Shown piece by piece: positions 17,901-25,040 of a DNA stretch of 42,581 nt. Both the position numbers and the translations under genes were made by a program. The stretch is from Candidatus Physcocola equi (GTDB lineage: Bacteria > Bacteroidota > Bacteroidia > Bacteroidales > Paludibacteraceae), in assembly GCA_018064855.1 (NCBI GenBank), contig JAGHUM010000041.1:1-42581 (forward strand), in the 5' to 3' direction. The notes below the pieces were generated by a model that saw only the letters and a list, made by a program, of their open reading frames with translations, made no database searches and was not told where the DNA came from. Positions within the stretch are counted from its first letter, which is position 1, and each line of letters opens with the position of its first letter.

Positions 17901-18882
17901 CAAAATAGACCGAATTTTCTCTATTCGGCTCAATAGAAGAAATCGATTTTTGCACAGGAGCAAACACCTGTTTGCCACTCTTATCATACAAGCCCAGTTC
18001 AACGGTCAGAGAAGAGGCTGTGTTGCTGTCGAAATTATCCACCCAGGCAGTAGTCTTCAATATACCATCGGTATAGTTAGAAGCCAACGTAGCATCGATT
18101 TGGAAGTCTTGAATGTGGGTTTTAGGTGTAGCATAGAGGTACACATCCCTGTAAATACCCGAAAGGCGGATGAAATCCTGGTCTTCAAGCCATGAACCAT
18201 CGCACCAACGGAAAACCTGGACTGCGATATCATTTTCGCCTGATGTGTTCAGCAGATTGGTCACATCAAACTCATGATCGGTAAACGAATTTTCGCTATA
18301 TCCCACATATTTGCCATTGATCCAGACATAATAGGCCGACTCCACACCCTCAAAATGTAAACGGATGCGCTTGCCACCCCAGTTTGCAGGCACTTTAAAC
18401 GTACGTTTGTAGTGGCCTACCGGATTGAAGTTTTTCGGAGCCGCAGGTGCTTTGATATAATCGGAAGCCGCCCAAGGATAAATCACATTCGAATAAATCG
18501 GATGGTCGTACCCCAACAGTTGCCATGAACTTGGGACTGTGATATTGTCCCATTTAGACACATCGTAGCCCGACTTGAAAAACTGGTCGTTGCGTTGTGA
18601 AGGTTTATCCACATGGAAGAATTTCCATGTGCCACAAAGTGTCATATACCATTCCGAAGATTTTCGGTTTGCCTGCAGCGCCTCCTCTAATGTGCTGTAT
18701 GGCATAGACGTGGCATGAGGCTTGAGTGTGTTGACTGTGTATGTCTTTGGATTTCCGTCCCACTCCGTCCAACTTTGAGCCATCGAAGACACGGAAGAAG
18801 GGAGCAGCAAAGCCAAGACCGCTGTTTTCATCAGATTAGAATTTGAAGGGATTAGGTCCCCTTTTTGTTTCATAATGCTCAT
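14953..18882 (-). CDS. Secreted GH2 beta-galactosidase with CBM6 and sorting-like C-terminus
   Basis: This 1,309-residue protein has a signal peptide (hydrophobic AVLALLLPSSVSSMAQ near 20-36; an internal ATG at 18831 would give a more typical short leader). GH2 sugar-binding, immunoglobulin-like and TIM-barrel domains follow, then the LacZ small-chain-like domain (about 760-1055). The catalytic acid/base is E501 in SLGNEAGYG and the nucleophile E560 in LCEYEHAMGNS, as in E. coli LacZ. A CBM6-type domain (about 1097-1240, VEAENYDEGG to VNIDWIKF) and a short beta-rich tail (1257-1309, YAVYDLAGRL to VYKVRLN) resembling a T9SS sorting domain complete it. It likely releases terminal beta-galactose from polysaccharides or glycoproteins at or outside the outer membrane. 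No susC/susD genes are adjacent, so it is not in a visible PUL. Confidence 0.93.
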   Translation of the reverse strand: MSIMKQKGDLIPSNSNLMKTAVLALLLPSSVSSMAQSWTEWDGNPKTYTVNTLKPHATSMPYSTLEEALQANRKSSEWYMTLCGTWKFFHVDKPSQRNDQFFKSGYDVSKWDNITVPSSWQLLGYDHPIYSNVIYPWAASDYIKAPAAPKNFNPVGHYKRTFKVPANWGGKRIRLHFEGVESAYYVWINGKYVGYSENSFTDHEFDVTNLLNTSGENDIAVQVFRWCDGSWLEDQDFIRLSGIYRDVYLYATPKTHIQDFQIDATLASNYTDGILKTTAWVDNFDSNTASSLTVELGLYDKSGKQVFAPVQKSISSIEPNRENSVYFEISVPSCKRWSVETPDLYTAVLSLKDASGKTVQVESARVGFRKVELKKDNQGITRFYFNNSPIILRGVDRHEIDPDHGRVLSTERILEDVKLMKKFNINALRTSHYPNDPRIYDICDSLGIYVLDECNVESHGANGELPKSSDDWRPACLERMSSMIQRDKNHPCVIIWSLGNEAGYGNVFASMREYAHQADNTRPVHYEGDNNNADVQSCMYCDPWGVSTYNNNNKPFMLCEYEHAMGNSVGEIQEYVDAFYNNPRVFGGFIWDFIDQGLRRNGTKYFNYGGLWGDKPNDDNFCANGLVFPDRELQPEIFEVKHAYRNIIVSAVDAAAGKFTIESRFDFININDIAEAFWSVKEDGVEIASGAVDPSITNVNPLSKKEVVVPFKKPAAVKAGSSYKIDFDFRLKKDESWADAGHSIAHEQFTLDLGQGYSPKINLASLPKQQTTESNGLLVVKGDDYSVTIDTKSAVITEYLCNGVQIIKNGPEPNFWRASTDNDKGNNMATRCSEWRYAGSRRSVNSSKVTKVSDTETRVDFSIALPQAGSSSMTMSYTIYGSGDILVDYKVTPDASMDELPNVGTLITVPGGFEKVTYLGRGPHENYYGRNRSSYEGLYTTYADSMTIPYMEISETGQRTDVRWAALTNSAGVGIMVVGSPVMEFSAQHFTPEDLEKTVHPWDLSRNADITLRVDYRQQGLGGVNSWGAKPQGYQMLPSKQSYSHKFRICPLKGKVENLTDIAKLGFSNIPTSNQTVDYPEIDYILPSQEPYDGVISIPGKVEAENYDEGGPGLSFQDNDATNQGGAYREDEVDITAVSTGGYAVGWTAKGEWLEYTVDVAKTEPYDLELRVASGLEGSGFSLFIDNKPVTEKIEVPKGEDWETYQTIKASTAEIEAGKHILKLLIEGSYVNIDWIKFISTSDPATNAILIQQEEVPNGIYAVYDLAGRLINWIEINNGIPVQIDGTVKGNFYIFKSVETSKVYKVRLN

Positions 18883-18915
18883 TGAGTTTATTTATTAGGA
18901 CTTTTTTTCTGGATG

Positions 18916-18944
18916 CAAACATAAAAAATAATTTCAGACTACAA
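18916..18944 (-). promoter_or_regulatory. Promoter of the beta-galactosidase gene
   Basis: The minus strand has TATGTTTG (18916-18923), matching TAnnTTTG, preceded 18 nt upstream by TTG (18942-18944). The predicted transcription start near 18909 gives a leader of roughly 27 nt. Confidence 0.6.
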
Positions 18945-19108
18945 CACGACCACAAAGGCAATTTCTTGATTTGGCGAAAAAATCCACTATTCTGACGAAA
19001 AAACACAAATCGACAGACTTCTATTATAGCAAAATTTGATTCAGACAACCCGATATGTGCAAATTTTCTTGATTTATATCAATTTTTTGAATTTTTTTCT
19101 TGTTTTTT

Positions 19109-19139
19109 TTTGCATGTTTGAATATATGTGCTAACTTTG
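19109..19139 (+). promoter_or_regulatory. Orphan consensus sigma-ABfr promoter
   Basis: TTTG (19109-19112), 19 nt, TAACTTTG (19132-19139): both boxes and the spacing match the Bacteroidetes consensus. It points away from the beta-galactosidase gene and towards a terminator 50 nt downstream; no annotated plus-strand gene follows for nearly 6 kb. Confidence 0.7.
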
Positions 19140-19145
19140 TAGTGC

Positions 19146-19219
19146 AAACAAAACAGATAGATTTTTCATAGTTAAGGTTAAATGAAACGAGGACGTTGTG
19201 AAACGTCCTCGTTTTTTTT
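19146..19219 (+). ncRNA. Candidate small RNA of about 70-75 nt
   Basis: The unit runs from the start predicted by the promoter at 19109-19139 to the T8 tract of a strong terminator. The 5' part (about 19146-19185) is A/T-rich and probably unpaired; the 3' part is a 12-bp hairpin with a GTGA (GNRA-type) tetraloop. An ATG at 19183 opens a short frame, but it runs through the hairpin and T-tract, so coding seems unlikely. The two neighbouring protein genes are both on the minus strand. It could also be a relic leader whose gene was lost. Confidence 0.45.
19186..19219 (+). terminator. Strong intrinsic terminator
   Basis: AACGAGGACGTT (19186-19197), loop GTGA, AACGTCCTCGTT (19202-19213) form a perfect 12-bp stem followed by T8 through 19219. 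On the minus strand the tail is only TTTCATTT, so it is a much weaker terminator for the hydrolase gene ending at 19255. Confidence 0.85.
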
Positions 19220-19254
19220 GCTAGTAAATATTATTTATGAACTTGAGACTATTT

Positions 19255-20271
19255 TTACAACCCCTGTTGTTTGATCCAATCGAAAATGGTGGTATAAGCA
19301 GCAGAACGGACAGAAGGTGAAGAAAGAAGCAGATCGTGCAAACCGTTGTCAATCTGAACAGGAGTAACCTGCTTTCCCAACTTTGCACCATATTTTTGTA
19401 TTTCCTCCACATCGAGCACCACATCGGCGCGCGACATCTCATCGTTCCATTCATCGGTTTCCTCCGCAGAACGCTTACTGCTCATCAAAAGAATAGGACA
19501 ATCGATGTCACACCCCTTTTGGACAGTTTTGTGTCCGTGATGAATGGCACGCACCCAGCCCGCCCTTTTGTGATGCGCAACAGGCTTTTTCCATTCGGTG
19601 TTGTAAGTCCATTCTCCGTGATATTGTTTTAGAAGGCTTTGCGCATAACCACCAACATTCTTTCCGGCGCCGTTGGCGACCATACGGGGGAACAATGCAC
19701 CCAAACCACTCACAGAAGGGAGGAGCACCTTTTCCATCATACCGCCGAAGTTCCAATCGAGGAAAGGACTGTTGAGCACCAATGCCTGCACCTTACCAGT
19801 GCCACGGTTTGCCTGACAGAAAAGGGAGGCAATCAATCCGCCTGTAGAATGTCCCATCAATACAATCTCCTGACAACCCTCACGACGCGCAATGGCTATG
19901 ACAGAATCCAGATCTGGGAAATATTCTTCCATGTTTCTACAATCGAAAGCATCTTCAGAAGCCTGAAGAGAGCGGCCATATCCATGCAGATCGACAGCAT
20001 AGAAATGGAAGCCGTTGTTATTGGCATACTCCCCCAATTCCCTTTGGAAAAAATAATCGTTGTAACCATGCACATAGACCATAGCCTTTCGGCTGCCGGA
20101 TTCATCGAGACGGTTGCGCACCACTGTGCAACGCTTGCCTGATGGATGGACCACATAGCGGCATTCATAGCCCGCGCCCAGCACATCTGGGGAATAGCCA
20201 TTATGAAAATCTTCCGCATGTGCTGCGAAAGATATAACGGACAATACAATTAAGAATAGGTTCCTAAACAT
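19255..20271 (-). CDS. Secreted alpha/beta hydrolase (lysophospholipase/esterase-like)
   Basis: The 338-residue protein has a signal peptide (MFRNLFLIVLSVISFAAHA, cleavage after AHA) and an alpha/beta-hydrolase fold of the monoacylglycerol-lipase/lysophospholipase type. Visible parts are the oxyanion region VYVHGYNDYF, the YAVDLHGYGRS segment, the nucleophile elbow GHSTGG with catalytic Ser, and the late catalytic His in NGLHDLLLS. The substrate is unknown; short acyl esters or lysophospholipids in the periplasm are reasonable guesses. It starts 24 nt after the ispH stop and is probably the last gene of the porQ-cmk-ispH transcription unit. No strong minus-strand terminator follows. Confidence 0.85.
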   Translation of the reverse strand: MFRNLFLIVLSVISFAAHAEDFHNGYSPDVLGAGYECRYVVHPSGKRCTVVRNRLDESGSRKAMVYVHGYNDYFFQRELGEYANNNGFHFYAVDLHGYGRSLQASEDAFDCRNMEEYFPDLDSVIAIARREGCQEIVLMGHSTGGLIASLFCQANRGTGKVQALVLNSPFLDWNFGGMMEKVLLPSVSGLGALFPRMVANGAGKNVGGYAQSLLKQYHGEWTYNTEWKKPVAHHKRAGWVRAIHHGHKTVQKGCDIDCPILLMSSKRSAEETDEWNDEMSRADVVLDVEEIQKYGAKLGKQVTPVQIDNGLHDLLLSSPSVRSAAYTTIFDWIKQQGL

Positions 20272-20295
20272 GTTTATCTGTAAATAGTATAAAAA

Positions 20296-21183
20296 CTATG
20301 CATTTGCAGTTTGTTTTACCAGATAGTCTTCAATCGCTTTCTTCACTTGCTCCATCAGCCATTTCGGCGTACTTGTCGCGCCACAGATACCAACAGAAGA
20401 TACACCCTCAAGTAAAGCGAAATCTATTTCCTGAGGGCCTGAGATCATCACGATATTGTCGTTGTGATTCTTACATTCATTGAAGAGCACACGACCGTTG
20501 GAGCTTTTCGCGCCAGACACGAAGAAAACCAAATCGTGTAAAGCGACAAACTTAACGATTTTCGGTATTCTGTTTGCCACCTGGCGACAAATGGTGTCGT
20601 TGAACTGGAACGTACGTCCCGGCGACATCAACAATTTGATGCGCTCCACAATATCCTTAAAGCCATCGATGCTTTTAGTGGTCTGGCTAAAGAGTTTCAC
20701 GTTTTTCGTGAAATCAATCTTACTGAGGTCATCGGGGCCTTCCACAACAATGGCAGAACCGGCAGTCTGTCCGACCAGTCCATTCACCTCGGCATGACCA
20801 ATTTTCCCGTATATGACGATTTGCGTGTCTTCCGGATTGCTTTCCAGATACGCTTTCTTTATGGTTTGCTGCAGATGCAACACCACCGGACAAGTGGCAT
20901 CCACAAGGGAGATGCCCCGTTCGTCGGCTTGCTGGTAAGTGACAGGTGGCTCTCCATGCGCTCGCAAAAGCACACGTTTGCCTTGCAACTGCAGGAATTG
21001 CTCATGGTCGATCGTGATAAGCCCCAACGAAGCCAGGCGCTCCACTTCCATCCCATTGTGCACAATATCGCCCAAGCAATATAGAGGTCCGCATCCTTCT
21101 GTCTGCAAAGCCTCCTCTGCCTTTCGGATGGCAGTGACTACCCCGTGACAAAAGCCTGAATTGTCGTCAATTTCAATAATCAT
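20296..21183 (-). CDS. ispH: 4-hydroxy-3-methylbut-2-enyl diphosphate reductase
   Basis: IspH (LytB) carries out the last step of the MEP pathway, reducing HMBPP to isopentenyl and dimethylallyl diphosphate with a 4Fe-4S cluster. The 295-residue length is normal. The three cluster cysteines are C12 (GFCHGV), C98 (ATCPV) and C199 (DTICRQV). Substrate-contacting residues are visible as H42 (IVHN), H76 (RAHGEP) and H130/E132 (GHAEVNG). The gene is 36 nt downstream of cmk and 24 nt upstream of the hydrolase gene, within the conserved Bacteroidales porQ-cmk-ispH order. The companion enzyme IspG is encoded at 34615-36333. Confidence 0.97.
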   Translation of the reverse strand: MIIEIDDNSGFCHGVVTAIRKAEEALQTEGCGPLYCLGDIVHNGMEVERLASLGLITIDHEQFLQLQGKRVLLRAHGEPPVTYQQADERGISLVDATCPVVLHLQQTIKKAYLESNPEDTQIVIYGKIGHAEVNGLVGQTAGSAIVVEGPDDLSKIDFTKNVKLFSQTTKSIDGFKDIVERIKLLMSPGRTFQFNDTICRQVANRIPKIVKFVALHDLVFFVSGAKSSNGRVLFNECKNHNDNIVMISGPQEIDFALLEGVSSVGICGATSTPKWLMEQVKKAIEDYLVKQTANA

Positions 21184-21219
21184 GTCTGAATTGAGTAGTA
21201 GAAAGACAAGAAACAGAGA

Positions 21220-21912
21220 TTAATCCTCGGCCTTTTCCATAAAAAGTTTGAGCACGATTTCGTTTTGCTGCTCAGGCGTAAGCTCTCCGTTGTCGAGGAC
21301 AATAGCATCTTCTGCTTTTCTGAGCGGGCTCACCTCACGGTGTTCGTCGAGATAGTCGCGTTGTTTCACGTTTTCAAGAATCGCTTCGAATGGTTCTTCC
21401 TGTCCCTTTTCTTTCAACTCAAGGTAACGACGTTGAGCGCGTATTTCAGCCGATGCCGTCATGAAAAGTTTGAGTTCGGCATCAGGGAACACGGTAGTAC
21501 CGATATCGCGTCCATCCATCACAACGCCCTTTGCCTTACCCATGGCCTGTTGCATACCCACCAAAGCCTCACGAACGAAAGGGATAGCCGCCACAATAGA
21601 AACATGGTTTGAAACCTTGAGCGAACGAATCTCACTTTCCACGTTTTCACCATTGAGGTAAGTGTCGGCCTTGCCCGTTTCAGCATTATTGACGAATTCA
21701 ATCTTAATCTGTGGAAGGAGCGACTTGAGTTTGACCTCCTCCACCACCCCTTCGGCAGAGATAAGGTTTTTCTGCTGACAATAAAGGGTGACGCAACGAT
21801 ACATGGCACCACTGTCAACATAAACGTATCCAACCTGTTTTGCTAAAGCCTTAGCAACTGTGCTTTTTCCACATGAAGAATAGCCATCGACGGCCACTGT
21901 TATTTTTTTCAT
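21220..21912 (-). CDS. cmk: Cytidylate kinase
   Basis: This 230-residue cytoplasmic enzyme phosphorylates CMP and dCMP using ATP. The N-terminal P-loop GYSSCGKSTVAKAL, the YVDSGAMYRCVTL segment, the DGRDIGTTVFPDAELK CMP-binding motif and the RAQRRYLEL lid are all typical. It lies 21 nt downstream of porQ and upstream of ispH, an arrangement common in T9SS-bearing Bacteroidetes that couples housekeeping enzymes to a secretion gene on one transcript. No abnormality was seen. Confidence 0.97.
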   Translation of the reverse strand: MKKITVAVDGYSSCGKSTVAKALAKQVGYVYVDSGAMYRCVTLYCQQKNLISAEGVVEEVKLKSLLPQIKIEFVNNAETGKADTYLNGENVESEIRSLKVSNHVSIVAAIPFVREALVGMQQAMGKAKGVVMDGRDIGTTVFPDAELKLFMTASAEIRAQRRYLELKEKGQEEPFEAILENVKQRDYLDEHREVSPLRKAEDAIVLDNGELTPEQQNEIVLKLFMEKAED

Positions 21913-21933
21913 ATATGTATGCTGTTATTCAAT

Positions 21934-22968
21934 TCAGTTTTTCTTGAAATCGCTGATGCAACTTGAAAGGCTGATGCCAAAGACACCCTCTCCCGCACCA
22001 TAGAGCGAATAGGAAGCCCCTAAATGGAACTTGCTGACGTGGAGTTGCGCTCCGAACGACCAGCCACTGCCCCCTGCCGAGTTTTCCATGACATATTCCT
22101 TATGTCTGCGATGGTTGTAGGAAGCCGCAAGAGAGAAATGGGTAGAAGGTACAAACTCCACGCCGAAAAGCATGTGACGCAAAAGCATATCACCCCATTC
22201 CACATGCGACTTATAGTCCGAATCGGCCATATCTCCAGCCTTATAGAGGTCTCCCACTTTATTATAGTCGAAATTCCATTTGTTGAGTTTAACGTAGGTG
22301 ACCGAAAAACGGAAAGGTGCCTTTGCGAGTTTCTTCGTCAAACCAAGTTGAATATCCCAGGGAAGATCGGAACGATGCTCGTCATAAGCGGTAAACTGCG
22401 CTCCGAAATTACGCACTGCCACACCTGCGGAAAAGAGTTGCTCTGGCACGACATAAACCGCACCGAGGTCCATCGCCAAACCCACACTGCTATAATCCTC
22501 AATATAGCTATAAACCGGTTTGAGACTCAATCCGAGACAAAGACGACTTGCCAAACGGCGGACATAGGAGAGCTGCAGATTCATATCTTTTGCGGAAAAA
22601 TCTCCTGTGGGCTGATCAAACTCGTTATAACCTTTGAGTGTGCCATAACTCAGGAAATTGACACCAACGCCCCACCAACTCAGACTGTCGATCTGCTGGG
22701 AATAACCCACAGCGCCATACTGCACATCGGCAATATAGTTGAAATAGGAAAGACCGACAGACGTACTTGGTGTGAGCGACAACAAGGCTGGGTTTTGCTG
22801 ACCAAGCATCACATCTCCCGTAGCAAGAGAAACATTGTCTCCCCCCAAAGCCGCCACCTGAGAAGACGCGGGAAGAGAAAGGAAAGAATACGCCTCGCTA
22901 CCACCATAAGCGAAAGCACTTATAACCGTGGCAAAAAGAACTGATATCGTAGAAAGGATTTTCTTCAT
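21934..22968 (-). CDS. porQ: Type IX secretion system protein PorQ
   Basis: The 344-residue product has a signal peptide (MKKILSTISVLFATVISAFA) and then the PorQ/PorV-like outer-membrane beta-barrel pattern: SEAYSFLSLPASSQVAALGG, GDVMLGQQNPALL and alternating amphipathic strands to the end. In characterised T9SS systems PorQ is an outer-membrane component of the attachment/sorting machinery that processes cargo with C-terminal domains. The linkage to cmk and ispH supports the call. Potential cargo in this window are the beta-galactosidase (14953-18882) and the CotH-family protein (37217-40207), both with sorting-like tails. It is first in its probable operon and has its own -7 box. Confidence 0.92.
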   Translation of the reverse strand: MKKILSTISVLFATVISAFAYGGSEAYSFLSLPASSQVAALGGDNVSLATGDVMLGQQNPALLSLTPSTSVGLSYFNYIADVQYGAVGYSQQIDSLSWWGVGVNFLSYGTLKGYNEFDQPTGDFSAKDMNLQLSYVRRLASRLCLGLSLKPVYSYIEDYSSVGLAMDLGAVYVVPEQLFSAGVAVRNFGAQFTAYDEHRSDLPWDIQLGLTKKLAKAPFRFSVTYVKLNKWNFDYNKVGDLYKAGDMADSDYKSHVEWGDMLLRHMLFGVEFVPSTHFSLAASYNHRRHKEYVMENSAGGSGWSFGAQLHVSKFHLGASYSLYGAGEGVFGISLSSCISDFKKN

Positions 22969-23000
22969 ACAGAAATCTGATGATAATAGTTTCCAAAGTT

Positions 23001-23028
23001 CAAATATAAGAATTTTTTCGGAAACAAA
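23001..23028 (-). promoter_or_regulatory. Candidate promoter of the porQ operon
   Basis: TATATTTG at 23001-23008 (minus strand) matches the -7 box. A TTTG lies 16 nt farther upstream (23025-23028), shorter than the usual 19-20. The box is 32 nt upstream of the porQ start. Confidence 0.45.
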
Positions 23029-23047
23029 TGATGAAGAGCCACACTTA

Positions 23048-23219
23048 GAAGCTGTTTAAATTTTAGCGAACTACTTCTTTTGGGCTTTTTATAGGTCTTT
23101 TTCGTCTGTATTGAGTGATTCTTCAGTCACAATGGGCATCCATTGCTCCTTTCAGATTCGAGTCAAAACATCCTGAAAAATCCACTTATAAAAATCTCCA
23201 ACAAAATTTAAACAACTTC
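23048..23219. mobile_element. MITE-like non-coding element with terminal inverted repeats
   Basis: A 172-bp non-coding segment is bounded by 17-bp terminal inverted repeats: GAAGCTGTTTAAATTTT on the left and, read inward from the right end (23219 to 23203), GAAGTTGTTTAAATTTT, 16 of 17 identical. Both ends are flanked by TTA (23045-23047 and 23220-23222), fitting a 3-bp target duplication. There is no transposase, so it would have to be mobilised in trans by an insertion sequence with matching ends. It occupies much of the porQ-lipoprotein intergenic region. Confidence 0.6.
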
Positions 23220-23320
23220 TTAAAGCAACAAGCGCGTCTCAGATTTTGTCTTTTCACACGCTTTACACCAACTCAGTCGGAAAATTCCATGAAAGGAAGA
23301 AATACACTTAATACTGTCCC

Positions 23321-24028
23321 TTATTCCGAGACCGGTCGGATAGCATATTTGTAGCTTCTACCAGTGTTGGACCTGCGTACACAATTGGTGAAAATATCTA
23401 AACAACAAGAAAAGCAGCTGGAAGCAGAAGAAGCCCAATATTCCCCAATTCCTTTTGTATCTACGGGGAAAAACAGATAATTACCATTCGGGCCTGTCAC
23501 TTTATAGCCTAAGACTGGCTTTCCATTACTATCGCTTTGAGAGCACCATACCCAAAAACATGACTCCTGCAACTCCTTTAGATCATCCAACGTAGGCATA
23601 CGCCAACTTCCACCCCAATTCTCAGCGGCAGCATCGTATTCAGCAACCAATCGGCCTGCAGTTCTTAAGTATTTGTCGGCATCGCTCACCCCATCTATCA
23701 CACCTTTCTTTAGCAAATCTGCAGCATCGGCACCAATGAACGGTTCATACACATCCTTATCAGAATCATCCGCTTTCGTCTGTCCCCATGAGAAGGTATC
23801 GCCATACTCCAGCGATGAAGCTGCCCCGATATTACTTGTTGCCCATTTCATTTTACTCGGCAAACCAAGATCGACATAATCATGACCAAACAATTCTCCA
23901 CTACGGTCTGATCCTCCTGTATTCTGTGTCGTGTTATTAGGTTCGTCGTCATCCTTCTTATCACATGAAGACACAACTACATTCAAAAGCAACAATAGTG
24001 CTGACAGGCAAATTACATTATTTCTCAT
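23321..24028 (-). CDS. Surface lipoprotein with FISUMP/DUF1566-like domain (copy 2)
   Basis: The 235-residue protein has a lipoprotein signal with lipobox VSSC (Cys22), followed by a lysine/aspartate-rich stretch (DKKDDDE) of the kind that exports Bacteroidetes lipoproteins to the cell surface. The rest is one domain beginning HDYVDLGLPSKMKWATSNIG and ending YKYAIRPVSE, with the central WRMPTLDDLKEL motif. It resembles the paralogous domain of Fibrobacter/Bacteroidetes surface proteins (FISUMP, DUF1566-like); the exact family name is uncertain and the function unknown. It is a diverged tandem duplicate of the next gene upstream, 43 nt away, probably in the same transcript. Confidence 0.82.
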   Translation of the reverse strand: MRNNVICLSALLLLLNVVVSSCDKKDDDEPNNTTQNTGGSDRSGELFGHDYVDLGLPSKMKWATSNIGAASSLEYGDTFSWGQTKADDSDKDVYEPFIGADAADLLKKGVIDGVSDADKYLRTAGRLVAEYDAAAENWGGSWRMPTLDDLKELQESCFWVWCSQSDSNGKPVLGYKVTGPNGNYLFFPVDTKGIGEYWASSASSCFSCCLDIFTNCVRRSNTGRSYKYAIRPVSE

Positions 24029-24071
24029 TATAATACACTTTTAGGTTCTTTGTGAAAACTGTCGATATTTT

Positions 24072-24797
24072 TTATTCAGTGACCGGGCGGATGGCATATT
24101 TTATAGAACGCATAAATGCAAACCTTCCACGCTCACTAATGGAGATACAAAAACGGCAAGCATAAGCATCGTATGCCGAAGAAGACCAATACACACCAGA
24201 AGAAGCCATTGGAGCCGGAAGGAAAAGAGTGTTTCCATTAGGTCCAACCACATTGTAGCCATCCACATGTTTCCCGTCTTTATTGTCTTTCGTGGTCCAT
24301 ACCCACAGACAAGATTCCTCCAATTCTTTAAACTCATCCACCGTAGGCATACGCCAGTTTTCACCCCAGTTCACCGATGCCGCATCGTTTTCTGGCATCA
24401 AATGGCCAACAGTATGAAACGTAGTATCTGACTTGTCTTTAACAGAGTCAATAATACCTAATGCACACAACGCATCGGCATCCCAATAAGCCCATTTACT
24501 GTATTTGTCTTTGTCAGAATCATCAAGTGCTGTTTGTCCCCAAGAGAAGGTTACACCATAATCAGCCGGCGTGTCTGCGCCAATATTACAGGTTGCCCAC
24601 TTGATCTTACTTGGCAAACCAAGGTCAACATATTCATGATTGTTCAACATCCCATTTTCTGGAGCTTCAATTTTTTGAGAACCGTTTCCTTGATTGTTTT
24701 TCGACTCATCATCATCCTTACCACATGACGATACAACGACAGATTGAGAAAGCAGCAAAACAGAGCAGAATATTGCTGAAAATGGAATTTTTTTCAT
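24072..24797 (-). CDS. Surface lipoprotein with FISUMP/DUF1566-like domain (copy 1)
   Basis: The 241-residue paralogue of the adjacent 23321-24028 gene has lipobox VSSC (Cys25) followed by GKDDDES, again a surface-export-type signal. The shared domain starts NHEYVDLGLPSKIKWATCNIG, contains DYGVTFSWGQT and WRMPTVDEFKELEE, and ends SIKYAIRPVTE. The two copies keep the same motif order, with most differences in the middle loop. It is first in the probable two-gene unit; the upstream region up to 25040 holds divergent candidate promoter boxes. The function is unknown; a ligand- or partner-binding surface role is a guess. Confidence 0.82.
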   Translation of the reverse strand: MKKIPFSAIFCSVLLLSQSVVVSSCGKDDDESKNNQGNGSQKIEAPENGMLNNHEYVDLGLPSKIKWATCNIGADTPADYGVTFSWGQTALDDSDKDKYSKWAYWDADALCALGIIDSVKDKSDTTFHTVGHLMPENDAASVNWGENWRMPTVDEFKELEESCLWVWTTKDNKDGKHVDGYNVVGPNGNTLFLPAPMASSGVYWSSSAYDAYACRFCISISERGRFAFMRSIKYAIRPVTE

Positions 24798-24883
24798 GTA
24801 TTATTGTTTTTATTTACTTAATCATTATTTTTTGTAAAGTTAATTGTTTTTTCCATACTCTATGATAGTTATAGAATTTATTT

Positions 24884-24904
24884 CAAAATTATTGACTACA
24901 TTTG
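24884..24904. promoter_or_regulatory. Divergent candidate -7 boxes
   Basis: On the minus strand TAATTTTG (24884-24891) could serve the lipoprotein pair; on the plus strand TACATTTG (24897-24904) could serve the membrane protein gene starting at 25041. Neither has a good -33 TTTG at the right distance, and both leaders would be long (about 80-130 nt). The rest of 24798-25040 shows nothing else recognisable. Confidence 0.25.
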
Positions 24905-25040
24905 TTTTTTCTTGTTCCTGAAATTATTTTTCTTTAACTTGCCATTGATTTTATCGATAATTGATGAATTATTGTTCCTTCATTGTTTACTTAAAGATTA
25001 GGATAGACTGCAACTTATTATTTGCCCGAATATAGATTTC

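Noticed and set aside
15658-18195. Long plus-strand open frames (15658-16272, 17308-18195)
   Set aside because: They lie opposite the beta-galactosidase gene, lack recognisable domains or upstream signals, and are explained by its codon usage.
14953-18882. Polysaccharide utilisation locus
   Set aside because: No susC/susD pair, sensor or other glycoside hydrolase gene is adjacent.
22024-22944. 306-codon plus-strand frame
   Set aside because: It is antisense to porQ, which has a signal peptide, family motifs and conserved gene order.
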